Source: Shinella curvata (lineage in GTDB: Bacteria; Pseudomonadota; Alphaproteobacteria; Rhizobiales; Rhizobiaceae). Taken from it: 64,000 nt of DNA. This document shows, piece after piece, positions 18,849 to 27,990 of this stretch. The notes beneath the pieces are model-generated. The model did no database searches. It was not told where the DNA came from and saw nothing but the letters and a program-made list of their open reading frames with translations. The translations under genes were made by a program, and so were the position numbers. The stretch is taken from contig NZ_JALJCJ010000001.1 of NCBI RefSeq assembly GCF_022899935.1, forward strand, positions 270,053 to 334,052. The letters are read 5' to 3'. Numbering within the stretch: position 1 is the stretch's first letter; each line of letters starts with the position of its first letter.

Positions 18849-20822
18849 TCACGCTCTTCCGAGCTTGCGCTTGACATCCGGCGGCGTGGCTTCCAGCGAC
18901 AGCGAGGCGATCGCCTCGTCGAGCGTCATCGACGTCTGGTTCTGCGAACCGAGACGGCGGATGTTGACGGTGCGCTCCTCCGCCTCCCGCTTGCCGCAGA
19001 CGACGATGACCGGAACCTTGGTCACGGAATGCTCGCGGACCTTGTAGTTGATCTTCTCGTTGCGGAAGTCGGTCTCGACGGTCATGCCGGCGTCGCGCAG
19101 CTTCTCCGCCACCTCGCGGCCATAGTCGTCGGCCTCGGAGGTGATGGTCGCCACCACCACCTGCTGCGGGGCGATCCACAGCGGCATATGGCCGGCAAAG
19201 TTCTCGATCAGGATGCCTAGGAAGCGTTCCATCGAGCCGCAGATGGCACGGTGGATCATCACCGGCTGCTTCTTGTCGGAGTTCTGGTCGATATAGAAGG
19301 CGCCGAAGCGTTCCGGCAGGTTGAAGTCGACCTGCGTGGTGCCGCACTGCCATTCGCGGCCGATGGCGTCCTTCAGCGTATATTCGAATTTTGGGCCGTA
19401 GAACGCGCCCTCGCCCGGCAGGATGCCGGTCTTGATGCGCCCGCCGGACTGCGCCTCGATCTGCTTCAGCACATCCATCATGACGCTTTCCGCCCGGTCC
19501 CACAGCGCGTCGGAACCGACGCGCTTTTCCGGACGGGTCGAAAGCTTCACGACGACCTCGTCGAAGCCGAAGTCCTTGTAGACCGAGAGGATCAGGTCGT
19601 TGATGCGCAGGCATTCCGCCGCCATCTGCTCATCGGTGCAGAAGACATGCGCATCGTCCTGCGTGAAGCCGCGCACGCGCATCAGCCCGTGCAGCGCGCC
19701 CGAAGGCTCATAGCGATGCACGTTACCGAACTCCGCAAGACGAACAGGCAGTTCGCGGTAGGACTTCAAGCCATGCTTGAAGATCTGCACATGGCCCGGG
19801 CAGTTCATCGGCTTCAGCGCGAAGACGCGCTCGTCGTCGGTCTCGTCGCCGGCAACGGTCACCTTGAACATGTTGTCGCGATACCAGCCCCAGTGGCCAG
19901 ACGTCTCCCACAGCGACTTGTCGAGCACCTGCGGCGCGTTCACCTCTTCATAGGTGCCGGAAAGACGGCGGCGCATATAGGCGACGAGCGTCTGGAACAT
20001 GCGCCAGCCCTTGCCGTGCCAGAACACGACGCCCGGCCCTTCCTCCTGGAAATGGAACAGGTCCATTTCGCGGCCGAGGCGACGGTGGTCGCGCTTTTCG
20101 GCTTCGGCGAGGATGTTGAGATAGGTGTCGAGCTCCTCCTGCGTGCGCCAGGCGGTGCCGTAGATGCGCGTCAGCATCGGGTTGTTCGAATCGCCGCGCC
20201 AGTATGCGCCCGCGACCTTCATCAGCTTGAAGGCCGTGCCGATCTGGCCGGTCGAGGCCATATGCGGACCGCGACACAGGTCGAACCAATCGCCCTGGTA
20301 ATAGATCTTCAGGTCCTGCCCCGCCGGGATCGCATCGACCAGCTCGACCTTGTAGGCCTCGCCCTTGGCGGCAAAGACCTCTTTGGCCTTGTCGCGCGAC
20401 CAGATTTCCCGCGTGAACGGCTTGTTGCGCTGGATGATCTCCTTCATGCGCTTTTCGATCTTCGGCAGATCGTCCGGCGTGAAGGGCTCGTTCTTGGCAA
20501 AGTCGTAGTAGAAGCCGTTGTCGATGACCGGGCCGATGGTCACCTGCGTGCCGGGCCAAAGCTCCTGCACGGCCTCGGCCATCACATGCGCGGCATCGTG
20601 ACGGATCAGCTCCAGCGCCCGATCGTCCTCGCGGGTAACGATCTCGATCCGGCCGTTGGAAACGGCCTCGGAGAGATCGCGCAGCTCGCCATCGAGCGCA
20701 ATCGCAATCGCCTTCTTGGCCAGCGACTTGGAAATTGCCTCGGCCACATCACGGCCCGTCGAGCCCGCGGGATAGTCGCGGACGGAGCCATCGGGAAAAG
20801 TCAGGGAAACAGGTGCAGACAT
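18849..20822 (-). CDS. thrS: Threonine-tRNA ligase
   Basis: Charges tRNA-Thr. The 657-residue protein has an N-terminal TGS domain (about 1-62), the editing domain with [11 protein letters not shown] near 75-90, and a class II catalytic core: the motif 2 region [15 protein letters not shown] and the zinc ligand Cys in [11 protein letters not shown] near 335. A C-terminal anticodon-binding domain is present. The ATG at 20822 has AGGAG 8 nt upstream and matches the family N-terminus, although the frame is open to 20966. It has its own strong terminator. Confidence 0.97.
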   Translation of the reverse strand: MSAPVSLTFPDGSVRDYPAGSTGRDVAEAISKSLAKKAIAIALDGELRDLSEAVSNGRIEIVTREDDRALELIRHDAAHVMAEAVQELWPGTQVTIGPVIDNGFYYDFAKNEPFTPDDLPKIEKRMKEIIQRNKPFTREIWSRDKAKEVFAAKGEAYKVELVDAIPAGQDLKIYYQGDWFDLCRGPHMASTGQIGTAFKLMKVAGAYWRGDSNNPMLTRIYGTAWRTQEELDTYLNILAEAEKRDHRRLGREMDLFHFQEEGPGVVFWHGKGWRMFQTLVAYMRRRLSGTYEEVNAPQVLDKSLWETSGHWGWYRDNMFKVTVAGDETDDERVFALKPMNCPGHVQIFKHGLKSYRELPVRLAEFGNVHRYEPSGALHGLMRVRGFTQDDAHVFCTDEQMAAECLRINDLILSVYKDFGFDEVVVKLSTRPEKRVGSDALWDRAESVMMDVLKQIEAQSGGRIKTGILPGEGAFYGPKFEYTLKDAIGREWQCGTTQVDFNLPERFGAFYIDQNSDKKQPVMIHRAICGSMERFLGILIENFAGHMPLWIAPQQVVVATITSEADDYGREVAEKLRDAGMTVETDFRNEKINYKVREHSVTKVPVIVVCGKREAEERTVNIRRLGSQNQTSMTLDEAIASLSLEATPPDVKRKLGRA

Positions 20823-21174
20823 CAAAAATCTCCTATCCAGTCCCGCCAACGAATGCGGGTGGTATGCGAGGGTAAAGGCGGGATGCGCCGGCGCGTTGCG
20901 GAGGGCGGTATACGGCGATTTGGGGGGGATTGGAAGAGGTAGAAACCCTACGTCGGCTTGGGTCATGATAAATATCGATTATGATGATCCGTTTGCTCAA
21001 CGGCTACTTCGCACCCAAAGCGTTCATCTAAGATCGCAATCGTCGCAATCATTTACGTGCCCGTCTGGTGGTGAAGTTCACCATCTATCTAAAATAATAT
21101 GGCCCACCTCAACGATTCCAAAGCCACTTTCGCGAATGTATAAAAGTCACGTACGAGCAAGTATGGAGACAGTC
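20823..21174. other. Intergenic region upstream of thrS, AT-rich right half
   Basis: 352 bp without a supported gene. The left part must contain the thrS promoter. From about 20965 base composition turns AT-rich, marking the edge of the accessory pocket. A plus-strand frame is open here but has no ribosome-binding site or recognisable protein features. Confidence 0.5.
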
Positions 21175-21324
21175 ATGAGCTATATCGTTGAACTTGTTGT
21201 CGTCACGACGGGATTTCTAGCGGCACTCGCCGCGCTGCTCAAAGAGATTAATTCCTGGAGAACAAGTCGAAGAGATCAGGAAATTACAAATAAAACAGAT
21301 GGGAAGCGTCATGATTTTCTGTGA
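21175..21324 (+). CDS. Small single-pass membrane protein
   Basis: A 49-residue peptide starting with MSYIVEL. GGAG is 6 nt before the ATG. Residues about 4-22 are hydrophobic (VELVVVTTGFLAALAALL) and can span the membrane; the rest is short, charged and polar (RTSRRDQEITN). Its stop overlaps the start of the zinc-ribbon gene by 14 bp, so the two are probably translationally coupled. I do not recognise the family. The size and arrangement resemble small phage or toxin-antitoxin membrane peptides, but this is only a resemblance. Confidence 0.55.
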   Translation: MSYIVELVVVTTGFLAALAALLKEINSWRTSRRDQEITNKTDGKRHDFL

Positions 21325-21865
21325 AAAATGCGATAGCCCCCATAACGTAAAGAACGGCAAGGTTCGAGGCGTACAAAGATACCGGTGCCGAGATTGCAAA
21401 CATAATTTCGTAGTGGATTTCAAGCATCGATACCCAAGAGACGCTAAATTACTACATCTTATGATTATACACTACGGAGCGTCAGAGCAATTTTGGCACG
21501 AAGATGGGCCAACCGCTGCGACGGTAGAAACCTGGGCCGCCGACGCTCGCCAGTTGGCGGACTGGTTTATAAGAGCGCTCGCAGATCATCATTTTTTCTG
21601 CTTGTTCTTTGCTCGCGAGGATTTTGAGAAATCCTATAGCGGTACTGTAGGTCTCGCCGCCGCAATTACAGGAAATTCGGGGAGAGACCACCTCAATAGA
21701 TTCATGGATTTACTTGATGCCGAGTTTGCACATATTTGCGAGATTGCGGAACAGCATCCGGAACATGAATACTACGGAGTACAAAAAGACATTAAAACAG
21801 ACCTTGAGCTCGTCACAAATGATTTAGAAGCAATGGCAACCCTAAAAGCCGGCCAAATACCGTGA
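21311..21865 (+). CDS. Zinc-ribbon protein with IS1 InsA-like N-terminus
   Basis: A 184-residue protein. Residues 4-29 form a CxxC-x18-CxxC zinc ribbon in the context GVQRYRCRDCKHNFVVDF, closely like the N-terminus of IS1 InsA and IS1595-type transposases. The remaining 150 residues do not continue as a transposase: no DDE catalytic block or InsB frame follows, and the C-terminal part is acidic and helical (FMDLLDAEFAHICEIAEQ). I chose the ATG at 21311 because GGGAAG lies just upstream; an ATG at 21299 has no such site. The gene is AT-rich relative to flanks, suggesting horizontal transfer. Function unknown. Confidence 0.65.
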   Translation: MIFCEKCDSPHNVKNGKVRGVQRYRCRDCKHNFVVDFKHRYPRDAKLLHLMIIHYGASEQFWHEDGPTAATVETWAADARQLADWFIRALADHHFFCLFFAREDFEKSYSGTVGLAAAITGNSGRDHLNRFMDLLDAEFAHICEIAEQHPEHEYYGVQKDIKTDLELVTNDLEAMATLKAGQIP

Positions 21866-22297
21866 CAGATAACCAAATGAGACGACTGATCCGGAGATAA
21901 GTCGAAATCCAGTGTCAACTTTGAGCCGAAATCGGCCATTCATTCAGGTCGAAAGGTGTTCGCTTCCGGCGAAACCGAGCTAACTTAGCCAAAAACTGCC
22001 TCACTCGTTTTCCCCACCCTCACCCCCTTATACTCAACCTCCTCCCGCCGCCGGACGGATCGCATAACGTGTCGATGCGGGCGGGAGGAGGCGCTTTCGT
22101 GGTTTGCCGAAACGTACGGCAGGGGCGAAAGAGGCGCGGAGCGCCGTGGTGAGCAAAAGCCTATTCCCGTGTCTTCATGGGAACGGGCCGGCGGGAATTG
22201 CGGCGGGCGAGGCTTCCCGCTCTCCAGAGCCCGCTGGGCTTTGCCATGCATGAGGGGGACAAACGGGCTGCTCAAAAGACAGTCTGGGCCACGCAAA
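21866..22297. other. Non-coding region with a 12-bp inverted repeat
   Basis: 432 bp between convergent genes. It contains a perfect inverted repeat CCTCCTCCCGCC/GGCGGGAGGAGG at 22038-22049 and 22080-22091 (30-nt spacer), of the kind common in rhizobial intergenic regions. No credible protein is encoded on either strand. Confidence 0.5.
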
Positions 22298-22325
22298 ACG
22301 GAGCCTCCTGCAAAGAAGGCTCCGT
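22298..22325 (-). terminator. Rho-independent terminator of the RTX protease gene
   Basis: A perfect 9-bp stem ACGGAGCCT/AGGCTCCGT with a 10-nt loop, followed on the minus strand by TTTTG. It begins 24 bp after the protease stop. Confidence 0.8.
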
Positions 22326-22348
22326 CAAGGCAGGTTCACGGTGTCATT

Positions 22349-23764
22349 TCAGGCGAACAGGAAGTCGCCCTTGTTGAGGCTGCTTTCGGTGACGCCCCTG
22401 AGCAGCAGCGTGTCGGATCCGGCGGTCAGAAGCACGCCGTCATCCGTATCGACGGCGTGGCTCTTGAAGGAGGAGAACGAGGTTACGCCGCTCAATTTGA
22501 CGAGGCTGATGACATCTTCTCCCGAGAAATCGTAGATGATGTCGTGCCCGTCTCCCCGTCCGAAGACGAAGGTGTCGGCGCCGGCGCCGCCCTTCATCTT
22601 GTCGTTCCCGGATGATGAAATGATGGTGTCGTCGCCCGCGCCGCCCCAGAAACGGTTATTCGCTTCGTTGCCGATCAGCAGGTCGTCGCCCGCGCCGCCC
22701 CTGGCATTCTCGATCACGGCGCCATTGGCGATCGAAAGGCCGCCGCCGATGCCCTTGAGGCCGCTGGTTCCTTCACGCAGGATCTCGCTGAACGATCCGC
22801 CGGCATTGTAGGCGGCCTGGGTGATCTGCTTGCGGACGAGGCTGGACAGATCGTCATAGAAATCGGTGGTCTTCAGCGCGGCCAGCGTCCGTGCCATCGC
22901 CCCGGTATTGCCCGATGTGTTCAGGGTCGCATCGAACAGGTTGATGATACTGTAGTCACCGCCGGAGACGCTGATCGTATCCGAGCCGCTGGTGTCCCAG
23001 ACGCAGGCATAGGCGCGACCGATCGTCATGTCGCCCTCGCCAAGATCGAGCGACGCGCTGCGGGCATAGGTCAGGCGATAGGTGGACGCGCCTTCGGCAT
23101 AATCGGCCTTGCCGTAGAGCGCCTGCAGGGCCGCAATATCAAGCGCCATGTAGGTAACGGCATGGCCGTATTTCACGCCGGCACTCGCGGGGTTGTAGGA
23201 CATGACCGAATACCGCTCATTGTCCAGCACGCCGAGCCTGGCGAGCGGCTCGCCCGTGTCCTCGTTGTGCGTGTGCATCAGGCCCATCGAATGGCCGATC
23301 TCGTGCAGGACGGTCCAGCTGGCATACTGGCCGCCACCCTTTTCCGCCGCCGCCGTCAGCGCTTCCGCGCCTGAATTGAAAACGCCCATCTGCCAGCTGT
23401 CGCCGGCAGCACGGTGCGACGTTCCGGGGAACGGGAAAAAGCCTTCCAGATCCTCGTCGATCGGGGCGGACGAGCTGACAAGAACAAAATCCGCCTTGGT
23501 CGTGTTGGTGGTTTGCGTCAGCTTGAGAACCGTTACGGCCGAAAGCGAATTGTAGGCCGTGAGCGCAACACTTTTGAAAGCAAAAGCCGCATCCGGTTTT
23601 CCTGTAAATTCTTCGTTGAACGACGACCTGAACTCGGAATCCAGCGACAGGCTGTTCTGGTTTCCGAAATAATACTGCAGTTTTACCTCACCCCAGACCT
23701 TGTCTGCGGTTATCGCATCAAGAAGAGAACTGGCAACCTTGGGTGCCGCGACAACTTTCGCCAT
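22349..23764 (-). CDS. Serralysin-like M10 RTX metalloprotease
   Basis: A predicted secreted zinc endopeptidase of 471 residues. It has the metzincin zinc motif HEIGHSMGLMH at residues 154-164 and the Met-turn SVMSYNP near 186-192. RTX nonapeptides (GGAGDDLLIG, GGAGDDTI, GGAGADTFVFG) at about 355-405 bind calcium, and the C-terminus is typical for type I secretion. There is no signal peptide, as in the family. AGGAG lies 7 nt before the ATG. No ABC exporter, membrane-fusion protein or inhibitor gene is adjacent. The substrate is unknown. Confidence 0.9.
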   Translation of the reverse strand: MAKVVAAPKVASSLLDAITADKVWGEVKLQYYFGNQNSLSLDSEFRSSFNEEFTGKPDAAFAFKSVALTAYNSLSAVTVLKLTQTTNTTKADFVLVSSSAPIDEDLEGFFPFPGTSHRAAGDSWQMGVFNSGAEALTAAAEKGGGQYASWTVLHEIGHSMGLMHTHNEDTGEPLARLGVLDNERYSVMSYNPASAGVKYGHAVTYMALDIAALQALYGKADYAEGASTYRLTYARSASLDLGEGDMTIGRAYACVWDTSGSDTISVSGGDYSIINLFDATLNTSGNTGAMARTLAALKTTDFYDDLSSLVRKQITQAAYNAGGSFSEILREGTSGLKGIGGGLSIANGAVIENARGGAGDDLLIGNEANNRFWGGAGDDTIISSSGNDKMKGGAGADTFVFGRGDGHDIIYDFSGEDVISLVKLSGVTSFSSFKSHAVDTDDGVLLTAGSDTLLLRGVTESSLNKGDFLFA

Positions 23765-24147
23765 TCGATACTCCTATTTCTTCCGTAAAAGCATTACGGG
23801 CGAAAGCGCGAATCGTCCAGATACAAAATACAGGCACCTGAATTTGCGCCGCACGCAACAAATACGGACAGAAAAAGAAGAATTATTTCACGAAATTTCC
23901 ATAGCCTCTCTACAGAGAAGCTCCATCTATCCCGCAAAAGTACTTATGAGGTATCTGCGAGCAAAAAAATCAACACACCCCAAGATGACAGGATGAAATC
24001 GCATCCGAAAGAATTCGCGGAGTCCGAAAACGCTCCTTCGAGAATCTAACCGCCTTGCATGAAAACTGATCTCGACCGGCAAGACTCTCGGCTGCCGGCC
24101 CTGTTGCTTGAGGCATCGCCCCGTTCTGCGAGAACGACGGCAGGCGC
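23765..24147. promoter_or_regulatory. AT-rich intergenic region upstream of the RTX protease
   Basis: 383 bp with no supported gene and elevated A+T, mainly 23810-24000. It must carry the minus-strand promoter for the protease and the 3' end of the prmB transcript. I see no clear terminator for prmB and no recognisable operator. Confidence 0.4.
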
Positions 24148-25065
24148 TCAGGAAACGCCGAGCGATTCTGCGGAAATCCAGAACACCGCATCCTGCGATT
24201 CGGTCGTCTCCAGCCAGACGAAATCGAGATGCGGGAATTCCTCCTCGAGAATCTCCCGGCCCGAGCCGATCTCGCAGATCATGCCGCCCTCGGGATTGAG
24301 GTAAGCGGGCGCCTCTTCGAGAATGCGGCGCACCAGATCGAGCCCGTCGACGCCGCCGTCATGGGCCATCTCCGGCTCGGCGCGAAACTCCGGCGGATAA
24401 CCTTCCAGCGCCTCGTGATCGACATAGGGCGGATTGGTGATGATGAGGTCGTAGGTGCGGCCCGCAAGCGGGGCGAAGAGATCGCCCTGAAACAGCGTCA
24501 CCTGATCTTCGACATCGTGTTCGTCGAGATTGATCTTCGCCACCTCCAGCGCATCGGCCGAGAGGTCCACCGCATCCACCGTCGCCTGCGGGAAGAATTT
24601 TGCGGCGATGACGGCAAGGCAGCCGGAGCCGGTGCAGATATCGACGGCGCTTTCCACCGCCATCGGGTCGGGCAGGAAGGACGAACCGTTTTCACCGAGA
24701 TATTCGGCAAACAGGATTTCGCCGATATGCGAGCGCGGCACGATCACCCGCTCGTCGACATGGAATCGCACGCCCTGGATATAGGCGCGGCCGGTGATGT
24801 AGGACGAGGGCTTGCGGGTCGTAACACGCGTCTCGATGCGCTCGGCCAGCATGCGCCGCTCCTCCGGCAGCAGGCGGGCATCGAGGAAGGGATCGAGCGC
24901 GTCGATCGGCAGTTCCAGACTGTCGAGCAGCAGATAGGCCGCGTCGTCGCTTGCCGTCGTCGTGCCATGCCCGTAGCTCAGATCGGCTGCATTGAAACGC
25001 GAGATCGCATAACGCCAGTAATCGCGCAGCGTCACGAGTTCTGTGGTGATATCTTGCTGGGTCAA
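24148..25065 (-). CDS. prmB: Ribosomal protein L3 N5-glutamine methyltransferase PrmB
   Basis: A SAM-dependent methyltransferase of about 305 residues in the HemK/PrmB group. It has DICTGSGCLAVIAAKFFP (SAM loop near 145) and the catalytic TNPPYVDHEAL near 212, which binds the target glutamine. The N-terminal helical domain with RDYWRYAISRF and a YITGRAYIQG segment fits PrmB better than PrmC. The first codon at 25065 is TTG preceded by GAGG; no ATG is available before residue 91, so a TTG start is likely. Confidence 0.88.
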   Translation of the reverse strand: MTQQDITTELVTLRDYWRYAISRFNAADLSYGHGTTTASDDAAYLLLDSLELPIDALDPFLDARLLPEERRMLAERIETRVTTRKPSSYITGRAYIQGVRFHVDERVIVPRSHIGEILFAEYLGENGSSFLPDPMAVESAVDICTGSGCLAVIAAKFFPQATVDAVDLSADALEVAKINLDEHDVEDQVTLFQGDLFAPLAGRTYDLIITNPPYVDHEALEGYPPEFRAEPEMAHDGGVDGLDLVRRILEEAPAYLNPEGGMICEIGSGREILEEEFPHLDFVWLETTESQDAVFWISAESLGVS

Positions 25066-25173
25066 CGGCGGCCTCGTGTGCGCTATATGCGATAGAATTG
25101 ACTGGACTGACCCGGCTTTAGAATGGCAAGGGCTGGGCGGTCAATCGCGACGATAGAGGCTTTCCGCAACAGT

Positions 25174-26010
25174 ATGGCGAAGGATACGCGCAACAGGCAA
25201 AAACCGACTCCAGCCCGCAGGGCAGGCACAGCGTCGCGCGCCCCCGCCACCACCAAGCAGCACCCGAAGGCGACGCCGGACGGCAAGCGTGTCACCCTGC
25301 CCCGCGCCCTCTCCAAACTCGGCTTCTGCTCGCGCACCCAGGCCGAGGCACTGATCGCCGAGGGCCGTGTCGCGCTTTCCGGTCGCATCGTCACCGATCC
25401 GGAGACCTGGATCGACCTCGCCGCTGCCGTCATCACCGTCGACGGAGCGCCTGTCGCCGCCGAAGCCCGCCTCTACCTGATGCTGAACAAGCCGCGCGGC
25501 CTCGTCACCACCCGCCACGACCCCGAAGGCCGACCGACCGTGTTCGAATGCCTCGCGGACTACACCCGCGCCCATCTCTCTCCCGTCGGCCGCCTCGACA
25601 AGGCGAGCGAAGGCCTGCTCCTCTTCACCAACGACACGGAATTCGCCAACGCCCTGCTCGACCCCGCGACCCATGTCGCCAAGACTTATCACGTGCAGAT
25701 GGACCGCATCGCCGACGATGCCGTGCTCGCATCACTTGAAGCTGGCGTGCACCACGACGGCGAATTTTTGCGGGCAAAGGCCGTGCGCAAGCTGCGCGAG
25801 GGCGGAAAGAACTCCTGGCTGGAAATCACCCTCGACGAGGGCCGCAACCGCCAGATCCGCCGTATGCTGGAAGCGCTCGGCATCGAATGCTTGCGCCTCA
25901 TGCGCGTCTCGATTGGCAATCTGCGCCTCGGCGATCTGGAAAAAGGTGCCGTGCGCGCCCTCACCGAGGGTGAAATGAAGGATCTCCGCCGCCTCATCCG
26001 CCAAGGTTAG
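25174..26010 (+). CDS. RsuA/RluB-family pseudouridine synthase
   Basis: Isomerises uridine to pseudouridine in rRNA. A basic, disordered leader of about 35 residues is followed by an S4 RNA-binding domain (RALSKLGFCSRTQAEALIAEGRV), then the catalytic domain. The catalytic Asp is in SPVGRLDKASEGLLLFTND near residue 150, and RNRQIRRMLEALG is near 225. The RsuA/RluB/RluE/RluF subgroup cannot be settled by eye, so no symbol is given. The start is uncertain: the frame also has an ATG at 25123; neither has a strong Shine-Dalgarno. Confidence 0.88.
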   Translation: MAKDTRNRQKPTPARRAGTASRAPATTKQHPKATPDGKRVTLPRALSKLGFCSRTQAEALIAEGRVALSGRIVTDPETWIDLAAAVITVDGAPVAAEARLYLMLNKPRGLVTTRHDPEGRPTVFECLADYTRAHLSPVGRLDKASEGLLLFTNDTEFANALLDPATHVAKTYHVQMDRIADDAVLASLEAGVHHDGEFLRAKAVRKLREGGKNSWLEITLDEGRNRQIRRMLEALGIECLRLMRVSIGNLRLGDLEKGAVRALTEGEMKDLRRLIRQG

Positions 26011-27257
26011 CGGAAGGCGACCTCGAGGTTTTGCCGGTCGCGTGAAATGACCGAGCAATTCGTCTCGAACCCGTCGGCCTTGATGGCGAGCGTGAATTCC
26101 GGCGGAATACCGGCCGTGTTGCTGACCACGATACCGGCACCATCCACGCCAAGACTTTTCACCGTACAATCGATCGTCGAGCGGCGGTCGTTGAAGACGA
26201 TGTTACCGGCCTTGAGAACTCTGCGGCGCGCGTTCATCCCGTCCGCTCCCTGCATGGAGGCGAAGGACATGCAGCGGTTCCGCCCCGCCCCCTTCGCCTG
26301 GTACATGGCCGCATCCGCCTGCGCGAGCAAGGTCTCGATATCGCGCCCGACAATGGAGAGTGCCGAGGCACCGAAACTGGCGGTCACATTGAGCGTGCCG
26401 AATTCGCCCGAAATCGATCGCGCGGCAATCTCCGACCTAAGCTTTTCGGCGGCGATCATCGCATCTTCGCCGCCGACATGGGGAAGAATAATGGCGAATT
26501 CCTCGCCGCCGAGGCGACCGAACAGATCGCCGGTCCGCAGCTTCGCCCGGCAGGTGGCGGCAACCGCCTTCAGCACCTCGTCGCCCGCCGCATGGCCGCA
26601 GGTGTCGTTGACCTTCTTGAAATGATCGACATCGAGCACGAGGCAGGCGAGATCATGCTTGTGGCGCAGCGCGGTCGCAATCAGCTGCTCGGCCTCGCGC
26701 TTGAAGGCCCGGCGGGTCAGAGCCTCTGTCAGGCTGTCGGTGGAGGCGGTCTGCATCAGCTCGATCCGGTCCATCGCCGCGCCGGCCAGCTCCTGCAAGA
26801 TGCCGAGATCCCTGCGGCTGAAAGACCGCGGTGTGCGATCAATGGCGCAGACGGTGCCAATCGTGTGCCGCTCCTTCGTTTTCAGCGGCACGCCGGCATA
26901 AAAACGGACATGATCAGGACCCGTCACGGCAGGATGCATCACGAACCGCGGATCCTTCGTCGCGTCCTGTACGATCATCGGCTGCTCATCGTCGAGCACA
27001 TAGCGGCAGAACGTATCTTCGACCGGCACTTCGTCGGCGGAAAGCCCGGAGCAGGACTGATACCATTGCCGATGACCGTCGATCAGCGAGACGAGGCCGA
27101 TCTCGACGGTGAAAACCTGCTGGATCAGCCGGACGATACGGTCAAAGCCTTCATCGCGCGGACTGTTCAGAAGATCGAGATTGTCGAGTGCCGCGAGACG
27201 GTCCCGCTCGCGCTTGATGCTCTCTACCGACGACTTGCCGAATGTCCTAGCGGTCAC
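26007..27257 (-). CDS. GAF-GGDEF-PilZ diguanylate cyclase
   Basis: A 416-residue signalling protein. A GAF sensor domain spans about 20-165, with DTFCRYV..VQDATKDPRF typical of this group. A GGDEF domain spans about 175-335, with the active-site variant GGEEF at 250-254 and an inhibitory-site motif RTGD at 241-244, five residues before it. A PilZ-like C-terminus (about 340-416) begins with RRRVLKAG. It probably makes cyclic di-GMP under product feedback, and may sense c-di-GMP through PilZ, though the DxSxxG half of the PilZ motif is degenerate. There is no membrane segment. Its stop overlaps the convergent pseudouridine synthase stop by 3 bp. Confidence 0.88.
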   Translation of the reverse strand: MTARTFGKSSVESIKRERDRLAALDNLDLLNSPRDEGFDRIVRLIQQVFTVEIGLVSLIDGHRQWYQSCSGLSADEVPVEDTFCRYVLDDEQPMIVQDATKDPRFVMHPAVTGPDHVRFYAGVPLKTKERHTIGTVCAIDRTPRSFSRRDLGILQELAGAAMDRIELMQTASTDSLTEALTRRAFKREAEQLIATALRHKHDLACLVLDVDHFKKVNDTCGHAAGDEVLKAVAATCRAKLRTGDLFGRLGGEEFAIILPHVGGEDAMIAAEKLRSEIAARSISGEFGTLNVTASFGASALSIVGRDIETLLAQADAAMYQAKGAGRNRCMSFASMQGADGMNARRRVLKAGNIVFNDRRSTIDCTVKSLGVDGAGIVVSNTAGIPPEFTLAIKADGFETNCSVISRDRQNLEVAFR

Positions 27258-27459
27258 GCCCGAAATCCTCCCTCAAGATCCCGAACCTGTCACTGGACAA
27301 AAACGGTATGTCTTTTTGAACATGGTAAAGCGCCGTGAGCAACGGCCACAAATAAGGGCTCTTCGCTTTTCCCCGTCGAAACGGCCTGCTGTATAGCTAT
27401 GGCGAAAGCAGACCTGAAATCGAACAACCAGCAGACGTGCGGGAGGGCGTGACGTTGGG

Positions 27460-27987
27460 TCAGCCAAGCATCTTCACGAGACCGTTGACCGTGTTGGCGT
27501 TGCGCAGCGTGCCGATGCCGAGCTTCTTCGTCGTCAGATGCGACAGGAGCCGCGCCTCGCTCGGCTTGCCGCCGAAATCGATCCAGAGGTCACCATCGAC
27601 GATGGCGAGCCGGATGTCGGGCGTGGCAAGCGATTCGAGTTTCGGCAGCACATCCTTGTCGAGTGGCCGGCGCATCACGCGGATACCGACATTCTGCCCG
27701 TCGCCTTCGGGAAAGGGATTTTGCGCGGCGATACACCTCCAGGCGTCGGCCGTGCGGAGCAGGATATCGACATGTTTGCCAAAGCGCGCGTGAAAGGCCG
27801 CCTCCAGCCGCTGCTCGATCTGGGAAAGCGGTGCCTCCTCCGCCTCGAAGATCAGATTGCCGGTGGCAACCAGCGTACGGGGCGCGCGAAACCCGAGTTC
27901 TTCCGCCATGGCGCGGAGGTCCGTCATAACGAGCCGCTTTCCGGGGCCCAGAACGATCGAATACAGAAGGGCGACATAGGTGGTCAC
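27460..27987 (-). CDS. DUF1697 family protein
   Basis: A 175-residue cytosolic protein with the DUF1697 pattern: an N-terminal YVALL.SI.LGPGKRLVMTDLRAMAEELGF, a VATGNLIFEA segment near 40-50 and a C-terminal GTLRNANTVNGLVKM. No biochemical function is established for the family. The start codon appears to be GTG at 27985-27987, three bases after the yidD stop, so translation is probably coupled to yidD. Confidence 0.82.
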   Translation of the reverse strand: MTTYVALLYSIVLGPGKRLVMTDLRAMAEELGFRAPRTLVATGNLIFEAEEAPLSQIEQRLEAAFHARFGKHVDILLRTADAWRCIAAQNPFPEGDGQNVGIRVMRRPLDKDVLPKLESLATPDIRLAIVDGDLWIDFGGKPSEARLLSHLTTKKLGIGTLRNANTVNGLVKMLG

Positions 27988-27990
27988 GGA

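Noticed and set aside
20896-21174. Open plus-strand frame extending the small membrane protein gene upstream by about 90 codons.
   Set aside because: It crosses into the thrS promoter region, lacks a ribosome-binding site and has no protein-like composition; the ATG at 21175 with GGAG explains the gene better.
21311-21865. Calling this region an IS1 insertion sequence.
   Set aside because: Only the InsA-like zinc ribbon is present. No InsB frame, no DDE residues, no terminal inverted repeats or target duplication could be seen.
8423-23808. A 16-bp sequence ATTACGGGCGAAAGCG occurs upstream of both the aminotransferase gene (8423-8438) and the RTX protease gene (23793-23808).
   Set aside because: About one shared 16-mer is expected by chance in 64 kb counting both strands, more with GC bias. 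Distances to the two starts differ and there is no symmetry, so I do not call it an operator.
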